Below the pieces are notes generated by a model. The model did no database searches. It saw only the letters and a list, made by a program, of their open reading frames with translations, and had not been told where the DNA came from. A stretch of 64,000 bases of DNA from Neonectria sp. B-13 (Eukaryota > Ascomycota > Sordariomycetes > Hypocreales > Nectriaceae): the NCBI GenBank assembly GCA_002682825.1, contig NOKP01000001.1, positions 560,501 through 624,500 of the forward strand, read 5' to 3'. Made by a program: the position numbers and the translations under genes. Below, piece after piece: positions 1 through 11,018 of the stretch. Numbering within the stretch: the stretch's first letter is position 1; each line of letters opens with the position of its first letter.

Positions 1-1255
1 ATGGCGATACTTACTCGAGCCTCACGCTTGTTTATGCCTGCCATTAGCGGCCCGATTCGGTTTGGAGCCTCACATCACTACACCAAGTTCAATCCCAGGT
101 ACTTGTCCACGATGAAGGCACTCGTTTACAAGGCCGCCAATTCCGTCTCACTCCAGGACCGGCCTTTCCCTGTGCTTGCAGCCCCAAGTGATGCCATCAT
201 CAAGGTCACCAAGACAACCATTTGCGGCACGGACCTGCATATCACAAAGGGCGACGTGGCCACCTGCCAGCCCGGTACCATTCTAGGCCATGAAGGCGTT
301 GGCATCGTGCACTCGGCAGGATCCTCTGTTTCTCGGTTCAAAGAAGGCGATCGCGTGTTAATCTCTTGCATCTCAAGCTGCGCATCTTGCGAGTACTGCC
401 GCAAGGGCATGTACAGTCACTGCACCTCGGGCGGCTGGATTCTCGGAAATACCATTGATGGCACGCAAGCCGAGTATGTGCGCATCCCCCACGCTGACTC
501 GAGCCTCTACGCCATCCCTTCGGGTGCCGATGAGTCCTCTTTGGTCATGCTGAGCGATATCTTCCCTACAGGCTTGGAGTGCGGCGTGTTGAACGGCAAG
601 GTGCAGCCGGGAAGCACTGTTGTTATTGTGGGAGCCGGGCCCATCGGCTTAGCTGCTGTCATCACGGCCCAGATGTACTCCCCGTCTAAGATCATCGCCG
701 TCGACACAGATGCCAAGAGGCTGGAAGTTGCGAAGAAGCTGGGCGCTACCGACATAATTGACAGCTCCAAGGATGATCCGGTTGCAAGCGTCAAGGCCAT
801 AACGGAGGGCAAAGGATGCGACACTGTCATCGAGGCCGTGGGCATTCCCGCTACGTTCGAGATTTGCCAACAATTGCTCGCCCCCGGAGGCGTCTTAGCC
901 AACGTCGGTGTCCACGGTACAAAGGTGGACCTTCACCTGCAGAACCTCTGGGATAAGAACATCTGTAAGCCTTGCCTTCCTTGTAATCAGGGATATTTCT
1001 AACCAGAACCCACGCTAGCTATCACCACGAGACTGGTCGACACAGTCACTACACCCATGCTTCTTAAGCTAGTGGGGTCGGGCAAGTTGCAGCCCAGTCA
1101 ACTCATCACACATCGTAAGTTCAAACTTGGCTCACCGAAGACGAAGCTAATGTGTACTTCTAGACTTCAAATTTAGTGAGATGGAGAAGGCTTATAAGAC
1201 TTTTGGAGAAGCGTCTCAGCATGGAGCATTAAAGGTAGTCATTGACCTGGACTGA
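1..1255 (+). CDS. Zinc-dependent alcohol dehydrogenase, mitochondrial-type presequence
   Basis: Medium-chain NAD(P)-dependent alcohol dehydrogenase. Exons 1-964, 1019-1114 and 1164-1255 give 383 aa. Residues 1-37 are rich in Arg, Ser and hydroxylated residues with no acid, like a mitochondrial targeting peptide; the conserved core begins at MKALVYK (residue 38). Catalytic zinc ligands are Cys75 in TICGTD and His97-Glu98 in LGHEGVG. The structural zinc lobe is Cys127, 130, 133 and 141. The Rossmann motif GAGPIGLAAV is followed by an acidic residue in AVDTDAKR, favouring NAD over NADP. The start codon is the first base of the window, so an upstream exon cannot be excluded. It is tail-to-tail with the neighbouring regulator and lies at the edge of the proline cluster. 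Substrate unknown; it could handle an aldehyde or alcohol from that pathway, but this is inference. Confidence 0.9.
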
Positions 1256-1368
1256 GTCTATGCGTGCAACTAAGTGTAATGGGAGCCCCGTGTATGACCT
1301 TGGAAATGGGAATCGTTCTTGAAAATGAGCTAGGGCGGGCCGAAATCCCCAGTGACAGAAGCACCTAT

Positions 1369-4125
1369 CTACCAGATGTCATGTTCCGTGATGGTATGCG
1401 ACACCCATTCCGTATCGCTATTTGCGATGGAATTTGCCATATCAATGATCTGTGCAGTGGTCAACCACACATCAGTGCTATAATCCTCCATGCCGGGTAG
1501 GAGAGACGAGAGTGTCTCATCATCGTTGGAATCAACAGCGGTCAGATCAGCGGTAGCATCCGGCATCGGCTCTGATAAAGTATTATCGACCACTTCCTGA
1601 TCCGGGTTGATGGTGTTGGGTGATTGACCAGAAGTGGCGGGCAGGCGTCTCAACATATCATCCAATTGCTGCAGTTCGGACTGTTTAAACTCGGCGATGA
1701 GGTTCCCTCTCCCTACCAGCTCTTTGAAAACGGCGTTGGACTTTTGCCGCCACAGAGATTCGTTTTCCAATAACTTTGGATCAAGGACAGGCCCAAGGAG
1801 GAGATTCAAGCTCGACACGAATAGTGGCTCGAGGTCGAAAGCAAGAAAAGTCTCTGGAATATCGAGAAATTCAGAGTTAGCGTTATAAGTCTCGAAAAGA
1901 ATGGTGTGGTAGCGCACCCAAGAGGCCTTGACTTTGAAGACAGCCAAGAATGCTAATCATTTGTTGAGATGAGTCGATGCACATCTTTATCAAGTTCCAG
2001 ACTGTCCGGGAGGAATTAAGGGCGTCAAGATATGTACCAGGAGACTCGAACCGAATCTTCAGGAAGCAAAATAATAATGGTCGCGTCGCAAGAACGATAC
2101 ACTAGAGTGCTGTGGTTAACATTACTCATCCTGCTTTGAGAAACTCCCACCTTACTTACCTGGTGATACAGAAGATGCAGGTAGCCCGAGGTCCTCGAGA
2201 CACTGTTGATGGTCTGGTCCACCTGCATTGGAAACTTTTGTTGAAGCTCGTCGGCCAATCCTGCCACATTTGACAGGACTTCTTTCGTACTGAGCAAGAA
2301 CCTTTTGTTCAATCGCCCATCGGCTCCGTAAACTCCTAGGAGTGATTTAGCCAGAGTCTGTAGTTAGGCAATCGGCTTGCAAACCTCTATTAATAGCAGC
2401 GATGGTGCGGGAGAACTGAATTTGCATATTAAGAGCCGCGACCCGGTGACTCGAGCCGGAGAAGTGTGGCAGCTGAGGATGCACATCGTCATCGTGGACT
2501 GACTGAGGCAGACCCATTAACGACGTCATTTCCCGGTCGAGGACGTAGGCGGTCCACCAGGCCTTGCGACTCCGCTCAACGAGATGTTCTCCCAGATGCT
2601 GCCGGGGCATATCGGTGTGCATCCCCTGGCCAAGAGCCATTCGTATTGCCTGTCCGATCTGACATGGTTGTTAGCTCGGCCTAAATGATCCCTTTGGGCA
2701 CGCATACGAAGTTGTAAGCCGAGTGACGGTAATCAAGGCATTGAAAATACAAAGCTATGCAGCAGAGGACTTCTGTTGAGAGTATCGGCTCCTGGAAAAG
2801 TATATGGATGCTTGGCATGAGGCGAAGCGCCTTGACGAAGTATTCGGCTCCAGGAGGTCTTTTAGCCTGATAGTTGTTCTCAACTAGGGCCTTCCCAAAG
2901 GCAAGAATGAGGAGCAGGTGGATATGGCGCAGATCGGCTGCGGAGGCTTGCACTGATGGGTCGGCATAGAAATCGTACATGTACTTCATAAAAGACTCTT
3001 CGTCGAAAAGATGAAAGACCTGACTGCAATGGAACTTGACAGTGTTGATCAAGTAGATGGCGTGGTCCAGACTGGGTAAGGGATGTGTTTCGGGGCCAAG
3101 AGCTGTTCGGGAGCCATCCCAACCCAAGTCGTACGCTGAGCCGTCGAAGAGGATGGTGCTTGTTGAAATGGGGCTGTGGTAAACATACTCATGCGTCATG
3201 CTGAGAACACGACCGCTGAAGGACCAATTCGACGAGGTACCGAGGTAATCTAGGTCCTGTTAGAACCACGTCTCAAGTAATGGCCACGGTGGCTGGTGAC
3301 TGACAAGCTCTGCCCGAGGCGGACCTCAAGAAGGATGACTGTCCTGTAGAGAGCGGATTTGTGAGGTTGGATGCGACTGGGTCTAATCTTGAACGACTTG
3401 ACCTTTGGCTTTCCGACTCGGGTCTGTCGATTGATGGAATGACGATGGATGAGGAATCCTCCGTGAAAGATGGTCCACCGGCATCGTCTGTTTGTAAGTG
3501 AGTAAGTGCATGATCGTGAACAATGGGGACAGGACATACCATCTTCGGCCGCTCTGAGGGCTTCGTTGTTGCTATCAAGCGAGCCAGGGGTAACGTACTC
3601 GACACCATCGCTGCGCCTCTGGCTTTCTACCCGTTGCTGGAGGTCGATGATGTATCTGAGAATGGGTGTCAACTCATCTGGGGACTAAGACGGGACCGGG
3701 ATGTCCATATTTACCCTCGTGTTACTAGAATCTTCTGATCGCGCTCATCAAACTCGCACGACAGCTTGCGCTTCTGGCAAGCATCGCACGGCTGGGAGCC
3801 CGAGCACTTGACTTTCTGCTTACGGCATCGCGAACAGCTGCAGACGGCAAGGTCAGCGATGTTGGACAGGGCAATGCACAGGTTCCACCGAGGCCACAGA
3901 CGCGTTGCCGGACCGCTTCGACACCCGGCCTCTGCCCTTGCCAGGGTCTGCTGCGCCCGATAGGCTCCGGGCTCCAGATAGGCTCCTGGTATGCAAAGGT
4001 GTTGGCGGCATTCCGGAAGTATCAGAGATTGAGCAGCGCTGTGAGGTGATTCGGGAGGAGGCAACAGTGGCTACGGCTTGTCGTAACGGTGATGTTTCTG
4101 ATGTTCCTGTGCCTTGTCCGCCCAT
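1369..4125 (-). CDS. Zn2Cys6 transcription factor, candidate cluster regulator
   Basis: Nine exons (3902-4125, 3715-3837, 3540-3655, 3305-3487, 2708-3249, 2385-2658, 2160-2335, 1918-2101, 1369-1853) give 768 aa in one frame. A Ser/Thr/Pro-rich head of about 70 residues precedes the zinc cluster, Cys76, 79, 86, 92, 95 and 102 (CX2CX6CX5CX2CX6C). It is followed by KILVTRGYIIDLQQRV, the usual linker and short coiled coil. The fungal-specific middle homology region is clear: YYLGTSSNWSFSGRVL, the AWWTAYVLDRE helix and CIVLATRPLLF. The tail is acidic and may activate transcription. It lies inside the proline gene group, between the alcohol dehydrogenase and the aldolase, as PrnA does in the Aspergillus prn cluster, so it is the best candidate reader of the CGG-N8-CCG sites. 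No such site was seen in its own upstream region. The first intron uses a weak donor (GTCTGT). Confidence 0.85.
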
Positions 4126-4714
4126 AACCCGGAATTCTTATCCGATGAGATGATTACTTTGGCGCCACAGCACTAACGAGATGCGGGGTAAGACCCCCAA
4201 AGGGCGACGACAAGGACCTAATCAGTGCTAATCAGTTGACTTGTGATGATGGGACCGAAGCCAAAAGATGGCGATTGCTATCGGCAAACTTGACTCGAAC
4301 CGTCCGCCCAGTTGACGATGGGCCATTCCAGGTGGGTTACTTCGCATTAGTATGCCCGGTGACCTCTCTGATTGCAGTTTGACAACGCTGCATGACTCGG
4401 CAGTCTGCGGCTTAGGGCTGTTATCTCGCCCTCCGCAAACGATCTAGAAGCACTCGCCGATACTCAGCATCGCTCTCCACCAAAACGTCACCCAATGCAC
4501 TACTCCGTACGCGATAGAAGGAACTGTCCAGAATCCATGACCGAAAAGACCCAGAGCTTTGGCGGGTAAGCTAACCTGTTCTCAGTGATGCGGTGCTCCA
4601 CAACAGGTTTGCATTTCCCCACGCAGCCGCCTCCCATGTATCACGGTACCAGAAGAGAAGAGCCCCAGGATTGAGTCAAGCTGCATTGCTTGATATCGGA
4701 ATTGGTATGTATTG
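4126..4714. other. Intergenic region upstream of the Zn2Cys6 gene
   Basis: No gene is supported here. It is the presumptive promoter of the regulator to the left and the 3' flank of the aldolase to the right. I looked for CGG-N8-CCG and found none, in contrast with the other intergenic regions of the cluster. Confidence 0.6.
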
Positions 4715-5716
4715 TCATTGTCCTTGTAATCTCTGTTCCGTTCTCGCTGCCTTCTGCATCACCTCCCTGACGAGAATCTTTGCCGCCTCTCCAACCGGCT
4801 CGTACGGGTGTCTCGGCTCTAGCTTCGCCTCTGGTTTCTCGATGCCCGCGGCCTTGGCAGAGAAACAAGCAACAGCAAACTTTGTCGCTGCGAGGCCGCT
4901 TTTACACGGGCTTTCTGCCAATGCAACTATCTTTTGCAGCCGGACCGCCTCGTCAAATTGACCTTGGCTGTAGAGCTTGTATATCCTGGCCGTCAGCGCC
5001 GGAAAGACATTGGCAAATGCCGAGATGCAGCCCGCACTCCCAGCAGCCAAACCACCGACGAGGAAATCAGACTGTCCGCCAAACGTCGCAAACTGCTCCG
5101 GCTTCAACGTGGCCGAGAGCCGGGTGATTTTCCCGACGGAGCCACACCCGAGCTTCACTCCTACTATGTTGGATCTTCCACTGGGGTGGGAAGAGGCACT
5201 CTCACGGAAAATGGACACGATGGTTTCCGAGTCGATGTCAACGCCGTTGCAAACGCTCGGGAAATTGTAAATGACCACGGGAAGCGGTGACCTGGCGGAA
5301 ACTTCAACAAAGAAACGCTTGACAACGTTCATGTTCGTCGCCCTGCCAAAGTACGCTGGTGGCAGCACGAGAAGGTAGTTTGCACCAGCTTTGGCCGCGT
5401 CTTCGGCAAACTGCAGCGTCTGCTTTGTCGAGTGAGCACCCACGCCGGCCATCAGCGAGAAAGCCGGCCCAAGCGTTTTGCGGGCCGTCGTGATGACAAG
5501 GAAGCGTTCTTCCCTCGTAAGGAGAAACGCCTCGGAGCTGGAGCCTAGGACCACGATCCCCGTCAGCCCAGACTGGGCAAGGTACGCAAAGTACTTGCAC
5601 TGCGAAGAGAGGTCCAATTGGTCTGTGGCATAGTTGAAGAAGGTCACGGCCGGACACCAGACCCCTGCGGGCGGAACATGGTGATGGGCGGGCGACGAGG
5701 TGAACCCCGAGCCCAT
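4715..5716 (-). CDS. DHDPS-family aldolase, probable 4-hydroxy-2-oxoglutarate aldolase
   Basis: Intronless, 333 aa, a class I aldolase of the DHDPS/NAL superfamily. The substrate-binding loop is GSSSEAFLLTREER (residues 58-71), the catalytic tyrosine is Tyr150 in VVIYNFPSVC and the Schiff-base lysine is Lys188 in IVGVKLGCGS. Tyr and Lys are 38 residues apart; I recall about 28 in bacterial and human relatives, so there is an insertion of about ten residues (173-182). The neighbours suggest the reaction 4-hydroxy-2-oxoglutarate to pyruvate plus glyoxylate, the last step of hydroxyproline breakdown. The main alternative is the bacterial-type activity delta1-pyrroline-4-hydroxy-2-carboxylate deaminase, in the same superfamily; other sugar-acid aldolases are also possible. 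No targeting peptide is obvious. Two CGG-N8-CCG sites lie 315 and 371 bp upstream of the start. Confidence 0.85.
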   Translation of the reverse strand: MGSGFTSSPAHHHVPPAGVWCPAVTFFNYATDQLDLSSQCKYFAYLAQSGLTGIVVLGSSSEAFLLTREERFLVITTARKTLGPAFSLMAGVGAHSTKQTLQFAEDAAKAGANYLLVLPPAYFGRATNMNVVKRFFVEVSARSPLPVVIYNFPSVCNGVDIDSETIVSIFRESASSHPSGRSNIVGVKLGCGSVGKITRLSATLKPEQFATFGGQSDFLVGGLAAGSAGCISAFANVFPALTARIYKLYSQGQFDEAVRLQKIVALAESPCKSGLAATKFAVACFSAKAAGIEKPEAKLEPRHPYEPVGEAAKILVREVMQKAARTEQRLQGQ

Positions 5717-6439
5717 AGTGGCTCCTGGTGTTTAATGTAGTGATAAGGATGAGTCTTCTCCTGGACGGACTCGACCGTGATTACGATAAATAGGCCAGAT
5801 GATTACGCTGTAGCAGACATTCCAGGAGCACTCGTTCTTATCAGCGGATCCTCAAAGTCCCCAACAGCAGCTTCCCCTCGACCGCAAGGGCCTGCCTGGG
5901 GCGTGAAGCTGGACCGTGTGTATCTTGGAGTGTACTCCGTAATCATCTGTACGTAAACGAGTGCGATACGACTCGTAGACAGGAGTCATACCGCGAACTA
6001 AACGGACCCATTTCCGACGCGCCCTTGAACCGGGAGAGAAGCCGACTGATAGTGGAGTTTGGGTGGGGACGCGACGTGGTGAGCCTCGGAAGCCCTCCCG
6101 ACTCTTCTCCCCCATTTTGCTCCTTTGCGAGAAACACCAACAGATTAGCGCAAAAGTTGAGATACTGATGAGTCTCTTGAGTTGGATTCACGGCGCTGGA
6201 TATAATCAATTCATCTTCGCGGAAGTGTGAGTCAATGCCAAGCCGATTTCCACTAAGAGGGTCAGGCACAGTCAGTACAGCTCTTTCTCGTGGCGCTGAG
6301 CAGTAAACTGTGATTCCAGACAGGATCAGCTTCGCTTTCCTTGCCAGAAGCCGCAGGCGGCAAACAACGAGACTTGAATACAAGGAAATGGATGAGAAAA
6401 TCTAACATTGAGTGATCGTATCTATGTTTAGCCAGACAT
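5717..6439. other. Intergenic region, promoter of the aldolase gene
   Basis: Open frames here (for example 5943-6383, minus) have no recognisable domain, so I call no gene. The stretch carries two CGG-N8-CCG sites, listed separately. Confidence 0.6.
6031..6100. promoter_or_regulatory. Two CGG-N8-CCG sites upstream of the aldolase gene
   Basis: CGGGAGAGAAGCCG at 6031-6044 and CGGAAGCCCTCCCG at 6087-6100. The triplets face each other as in binding sites of Zn2Cys6 homodimers; the N8 spacing differs from yeast Put3 (N10) and Ppr1 (N6). Function is inferred from recurrence across the cluster. Confidence 0.5.
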
Positions 6440-7834
6440 CTAAAGCTTCGCCTTTTGCGATGGCCCCACGTCCACAAGTTCCCGCGTCTCTCCAAGTCGC
6501 CAGCTAACACCGCCACCCCAGTCTGCCTTTTCCTTCTTCTCCGGGGTCTTCCAACGCCATCGAGGCACCGGCTGCTGCCCGTCAGACGCCACCAGGAGAT
6601 CCTTGACCCAGGCTCCAAAAATGGGAAACATCTTGAAGCCGTGGCCAGAGTCACCGGACAGAAGAAGCACCGAGGACGACGTTTCAGGGACGTAGTCGAT
6701 GATGAAGTCCGAATCCTTCGTGTCCGCGAACCAGCAAAGTGACTTCTTCACCAGAGGGCGCTCGGCAAGACTAGGCAGGGTCTGGGCCAGCAATTTCCGA
6801 ATCTGCCTCTCGTCGTGTTCCGGCAGGAATGCACTGTCCTCCAAGAACTCCGGGGAAGTGGACACCCCGGTGGCTGTGTCAGTATTGATGTATCCACCGC
6901 CCATGGGACACAGCTTGAGTAAGTTGGTCTTCGGGCAGGGCTCGAAGAAGAAGCCGAGATCTCGAGCGTATGTAACGGGAATACCGCGAAGAGCAGACGT
7001 CTCGTCGTCGGTCAGGTGAACGTGTGCAACCGACCACGACTTGGCCACGACTTGTTGCCCGATCTCCGGAACAAGCCTGCTTGCAGCTGCGCCAGTTGCA
7101 ATAATTACCAGCTTTCCGGGGTGGAAGACGCCTCCACTCGTCTTGACTCCAGTGCTTTTCTTTCCCTTTGACGTCTTCTCATAGACGATCTCGGACACTG
7201 CGCCGCCATTTCCCAGAACGAACTTCACGCCCCGCGCTTTCGTCACGTTGTAGATGCCCTTTAGAGCGTTTCCGGAATGTGCGTATCCGTCAAGCTTATT
7301 CAAATAGCCATTCCAACCAGGGAGTGGGCTTTTCTGGTACTGCCAGAAAAGATCCCGAATATCTGCGTCCCCGTTGATAGGGACGACCTTGGGCAGAATC
7401 TTGGGGTGTACTTCTGCCGCAGCTCGGAACCTATTCAGGGTGTCGAGAGCCTCAGATGGGGCCGCGCCTGACACACAATGCAGGAATCCCGTTTGGTGGA
7501 AATACGGTCCAAACAGCGGCGTTTGCCAGGCTGCAATTGCTTGCTGGAAATTTGATGTCAGAATGCGAGCCACTGAACGCATGATCACAGGCGACCATGC
7601 AAGACAAGACTGGTGACAGCTTACAAGGGTCAGATCCGTGTAAAACGGGTCTTCATACTCAGCTCGGACGATCTTGTTCAAATCGTTTGCGGCCGAGAAT
7701 CGAGATGGAATCTCCTCGTCCTTGTCAAAGACGGTTATGTCTTTGAACCCCGCATCAAGCAAATGCAGGACCGTCGAGAGGCCGAATGCACCGCCCCCAA
7801 CGACGAGAATTGGATCCGTTTTAACGACAGCCAT
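6440..7834 (-). CDS. FAD-dependent amine/amino-acid oxidase (DAO family)
   Basis: FAD oxidoreductase of the DAO family, closest in character to fungal sarcosine/pipecolate oxidases and fructosyl-amine oxidases. Residues 10-24 hold the dinucleotide-binding VVGGGAFGLSTVLHL followed by an acidic strand end (ITVFDKD). Near the C-terminus CWFADTKDSDFIIDYVP and SGDSGHGFKMFPIFG match the FAD- and substrate-contact segments of this family. Start chosen at 7834, where conserved sequence begins. The open frame reads through, but 7544-7624 (81 nt, GTAAGC..TTCCAG) is probably an in-frame intron because its 27 codons interrupt the join DLTL/QAIAAWQTPLFGP; the spliced protein would be 437 aa. Likely reaction: oxidation of a secondary amine or N-substituted amino acid with release of H2O2. 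In this cluster a D-proline, D-hydroxyproline or pipecolate substrate is plausible but unproven. No clear C-terminal peroxisomal tripeptide (the end is AKL). Confidence 0.85.
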   Translation of the reverse strand: MAVVKTDPILVVGGGAFGLSTVLHLLDAGFKDITVFDKDEEIPSRFSAANDLNKIVRAEYEDPFYTDLTLVSCHQSCLAWSPVIMRSVARILTSNFQQAIAAWQTPLFGPYFHQTGFLHCVSGAAPSEALDTLNRFRAAAEVHPKILPKVVPINGDADIRDLFWQYQKSPLPGWNGYLNKLDGYAHSGNALKGIYNVTKARGVKFVLGNGGAVSEIVYEKTSKGKKSTGVKTSGGVFHPGKLVIIATGAAASRLVPEIGQQVVAKSWSVAHVHLTDDETSALRGIPVTYARDLGFFFEPCPKTNLLKLCPMGGGYINTDTATGVSTSPEFLEDSAFLPEHDERQIRKLLAQTLPSLAERPLVKKSLCWFADTKDSDFIIDYVPETSSSVLLLSGDSGHGFKMFPIFGAWVKDLLVASDGQQPVPRWRWKTPEKKEKADWGGGVSWRLGETRELVDVGPSQKAKL

Positions 7835-9015
7835 CGTGCAGCGGTGAATGGTTTGTTTCGGTTTATTTGTCCAGAGTGCAGAGTGAGAGAGACAAACATA
7901 TATGTGATCTTCAGAACCCCTCTGAAGCACTGAAGTCGGTAAATCTAGCCGATTTTTGGTGAATGATCACGTCGTGGCGCGATGATGCCGAGAACGCATC
8001 CCGCTATCTGCAACAAGCCGGCGATGTGGGGTTCACGGCCTAGCGCGAGCTACCACCGGATGGCTTTCCGCCGCACGACTACGCGGCATCGATCCCGATA
8101 AGAGATCACGAGTTAAATCAGCGATAGTTTCATAGGTCGATTTCAGGGCTCGCTGCATCTCACAGGGTAGTGGCGTAGGAACCGGAGGAAGCCTATCTGT
8201 CTCGAAAGATGTTGACGGCAATTGACACGGCTAGCCTCGGTTTTGACACGATTTGCCTCCCGAAACTCGGAGCACCTGGCTATTATTGGAACTGTACTGA
8301 ATATCGGTTCTTCGGTCGGGAAGAGCGACGATGTAGTTACCATGTGAGAGTACAGGAAAGAATACAACTAAACCAAGTTAATCTCTGGCCTGTTCCCGAT
8401 CAAGGAAGACTCAGCTCGATCTACTTTTGTTTATGACTAGGTTTTCTTTCATAACAGTTCGTCACAGAAAATAATAGCAGAAATCAACACCCTACTGACT
8501 ATGCTCCTATCAAGACATGTTCATCTTGACTTAAATTTGCTTAATCATAGAAATTTTGCAAAAGACGCACGGGCATGAGTTCAGATCGAAACAACTGGCT
8601 CTAATGATTGGCTCTTTATACCTCAGTTGATCACGTTCTGAGACTAACTAAAGCATGAAGGGGCTGTTCTCATGTAGTATTCTCTTTAAGAAACGCGACT
8701 CTTATTATTCTTGTCTTTAAAAGAGAACCACTGCGATATACAGGCAAATGTTTAAGGAGTCTACAGCAGGTACCTGTACCGGCAGGCTTATATTGCACAC
8801 GATAGTTCTTCAATCACATGCGACTTCACCTCAAACGTCTAAACTCTGCCGGGCCGCAATCAACATCCTGGGGTACATCAAAGCACGCAGTAAATGATAT
8901 GCAGTACAGCACACAGCACCATCATCTGAAACACATAATTTAAAAGTATTGGTTATCCTTGAAACAAATTTGTAAATTTAAATATCTCATCTCTAAAGAC
9001 CCCACCTACAATTTT
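7835..9015. other. Intergenic region between FAD oxidase and P5C dehydrogenase
   Basis: About 1.2 kb with no supportable gene. The left part is the oxidase promoter. About 8440-9000 is AT-richer with scattered stops in all frames and forms the 3' flank of the dehydrogenase. Confidence 0.6.
8057..8070. promoter_or_regulatory. CGG-N8-CCG site upstream of the FAD oxidase
   Basis: CGGATGGCTTTCCG, of the tighter form CGGA-N6-TCCG, about 223 bp upstream of the oxidase start. Another CCG follows directly. Confidence 0.5.
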
Positions 9016-10878
9016 CTAAGACGAGTGGTTGCTAGGGTAGAAGAACTCCTTTGAAGGGAAGAACTCCTCCTTGATCAGTCTAGGGCTAGTGAAGCGGCGC
9101 AAGATATCTGAGCTGCCGGCCCTGTCCGTCGTTCCACTGCCACGCGCACCACCAAAGGATTGCTGTCCGATAACGGCTGCCGTGGTTTTACAGTCTGGGA
9201 GACGAATGTTAGTGAAAGATGGAGCGGTTAGGATGTGGGTTTAACTTACTGAGGTAGAAGTTACCGGCCGAGTATCGAAGGGCGTCCTCGGCTTCTCTGA
9301 GGGCCTTTCGGCTCTGTGCGAAGACAGCGCCAGTCAAGGCAAGTCCGCCGCCGGCCTGGTCCACGCTCTTCAATACGGAGCTCCACTCCGAATCGGGGTA
9401 GACATAAACAGCGAGGACGGGTCCAAAGATCTCCTCGTTGAATAGGGTGTGATCAGGGGACTTGGCCCGGTAAACCGTGGGCTCGATGTAGAATCCAACA
9501 GAGTCATCGTACTTGCCGCCAGCAATGAGCTCCAGCGACGGATCCTTGTTGCTCTTGTCGATGACGGACTTGATCTTATCGAAGGAACGGCGGTGGATCA
9601 CAGGGCCCATAAAGGCCTCGAAGTCCTTGTCAGGGCTGCCAATGGTAATCTTGTCGATACTAGCCTTGAGGCCAGTGAGGAACTCCTCGGCCCGGGACTC
9701 CGGGACATAAACGCGGGACGTGGCCGAGCACTTCTGCCCTTGATACTCGAAGGAGCCACGGATGGTATGGTTGACAGCACTGGCGACATCGGCAGTCGGG
9801 TGGAGAAGGTGGAAGTTCTTGCCACTGGTCTCTCCAACCATGCGGGGGAAGTCGCGGTAAGTCTTCTTGGCGATACCCTCACCGATCTTGCCGTAGATGG
9901 AGCGGAAGACGTCCGAGGATCCGATAAAGTTGAGTGCCGCGAATTCTCGGTGAGCGAGCACGGTCTCGGTGATCTCCGCAGCATCACCAGGAATGAACTG
10001 GATGACATCTGGGGGCAGGCCAGCTTCCAGGAGGATGTTGTAGATAAGAGTGCTGGCGTAGATGTTGTATTGCGAGGGCTTCCAGAGGACAACGTTGCCC
10101 ATCAGAGCAGGGGCTGAGACCAGAGCGCCGCCGAGGGCAGTAAAGTTGAAGGGCGAAACGGCATAAACGAAGCCCTCAAGGGGTCGGTAATCCATGCGGC
10201 TCCACATTCCGTCGCTGCCACGGGTGGGTTGCCTCTCCAAGATTTCGCCGGCATAGTTGCAGTTCATGCGGAAGAAATCCGCGAGCTCAGCAGCAGCATC
10301 AATCTCGCCCTGCCAGACGTTCTTGCCCTGGCCCAGCATCGTAGCTGCGATCAACTCATGGCGGTATTTGCCCGTGACGAGCTCCGCCGCCTTTTGGAAG
10401 ATGGCGACACGGTCCACGAACGGGGTGTCCTGCCAGTCCTTCTTGGCCTTGAGCGCTGACTCAATGGCCTCGGAAACCTGCTCCTTGGTGGCGAGGGGGT
10501 AGTTGGTAAAAGTGGTGGCGTGTTCTGAAGGGAGAACTTGATCCTCGGATTTGTGAATCTTTTGCGCGACTCCATTGTAGAAGATCTCGCTGCGCACGGG
10601 AAGCTGGGATCGAAGCTTCTTGAGCGCTGCCTCAACCTTGAGGCGCTCTGGTGAATCCCTCTGGTACAGCGGCTATTGAATGATGTCAGTGGGGTTCAGT
10701 CCAAGGAGTCGTGTTCCAAGCTAACGTTTGGCTCATTCCGGGGGTCAGGCAGCCTGAAGGTTGCGTTGGCATTGGTGCGTCGTTGCAGACTGAAAGTCGC
10801 TGGTGAGGCCCGGAGGCTCCGAGCAATAGATTGTCTCGGCCGAGTCAAGTTCAACGCCATGTTCCTGGTTGCTGCCAT
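9016..10878 (-). CDS. Delta-1-pyrroline-5-carboxylate dehydrogenase, mitochondrial (ALDH4 type)
   Basis: Oxidises P5C (via glutamate semialdehyde) to glutamate with NAD; the same enzyme class converts 3-hydroxy-P5C to 4-hydroxyglutamate. Exons 10726-10878, 9250-10672 and 9016-9194 give 584 aa, normal for the family. The N-terminus (MAATRNMALNLTRPRQSIAR) is a clear mitochondrial presequence with an alternative Met at 10860. The ALDH4 signature PFNFTALGGALV, catalytic Glu332 in MVGETSGKNF and nucleophile Cys366 in EYQGQKCSATSR are intact. The last exon restores the conserved tail NCKTTAAVIGQQSFGGARGSG, which supports the 9195-9249 intron. It is transcribed divergently from the membrane-protein gene across a 446-bp region with three CGG-N8-CCG sites, so the two are probably co-regulated. 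Confidence 0.95.
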
Positions 10879-11018
10879 TTTGTATAATTGAACAGATGGT
10901 ATTAGAAAGCGAATAGTACTGATGTGATCCAAATCCAAGAATTCCTGTCGCTGAAGAAGCACTTTCTTATGCTGTCTGTTGCTCTCGTGCACTTGGGGTT
11001 GGCGGGCGCCACGTCCGT

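Noticed and set aside
4715..5716. True dihydrodipicolinate synthase of lysine synthesis
   Set aside because: Ascomycete fungi make lysine by the aminoadipate route, and the gene sits with proline enzymes, so a catabolic aldolase is more likely.
5943..6383. 146-codon open frame on the minus strand
   Set aside because: No recognisable domain, lies in the aldolase promoter and overlaps the shared regulatory sites.
9449..10117. 222-codon plus-strand frame
   Set aside because: Antisense shadow of the P5C dehydrogenase; biased codon use of the real gene opens this frame.
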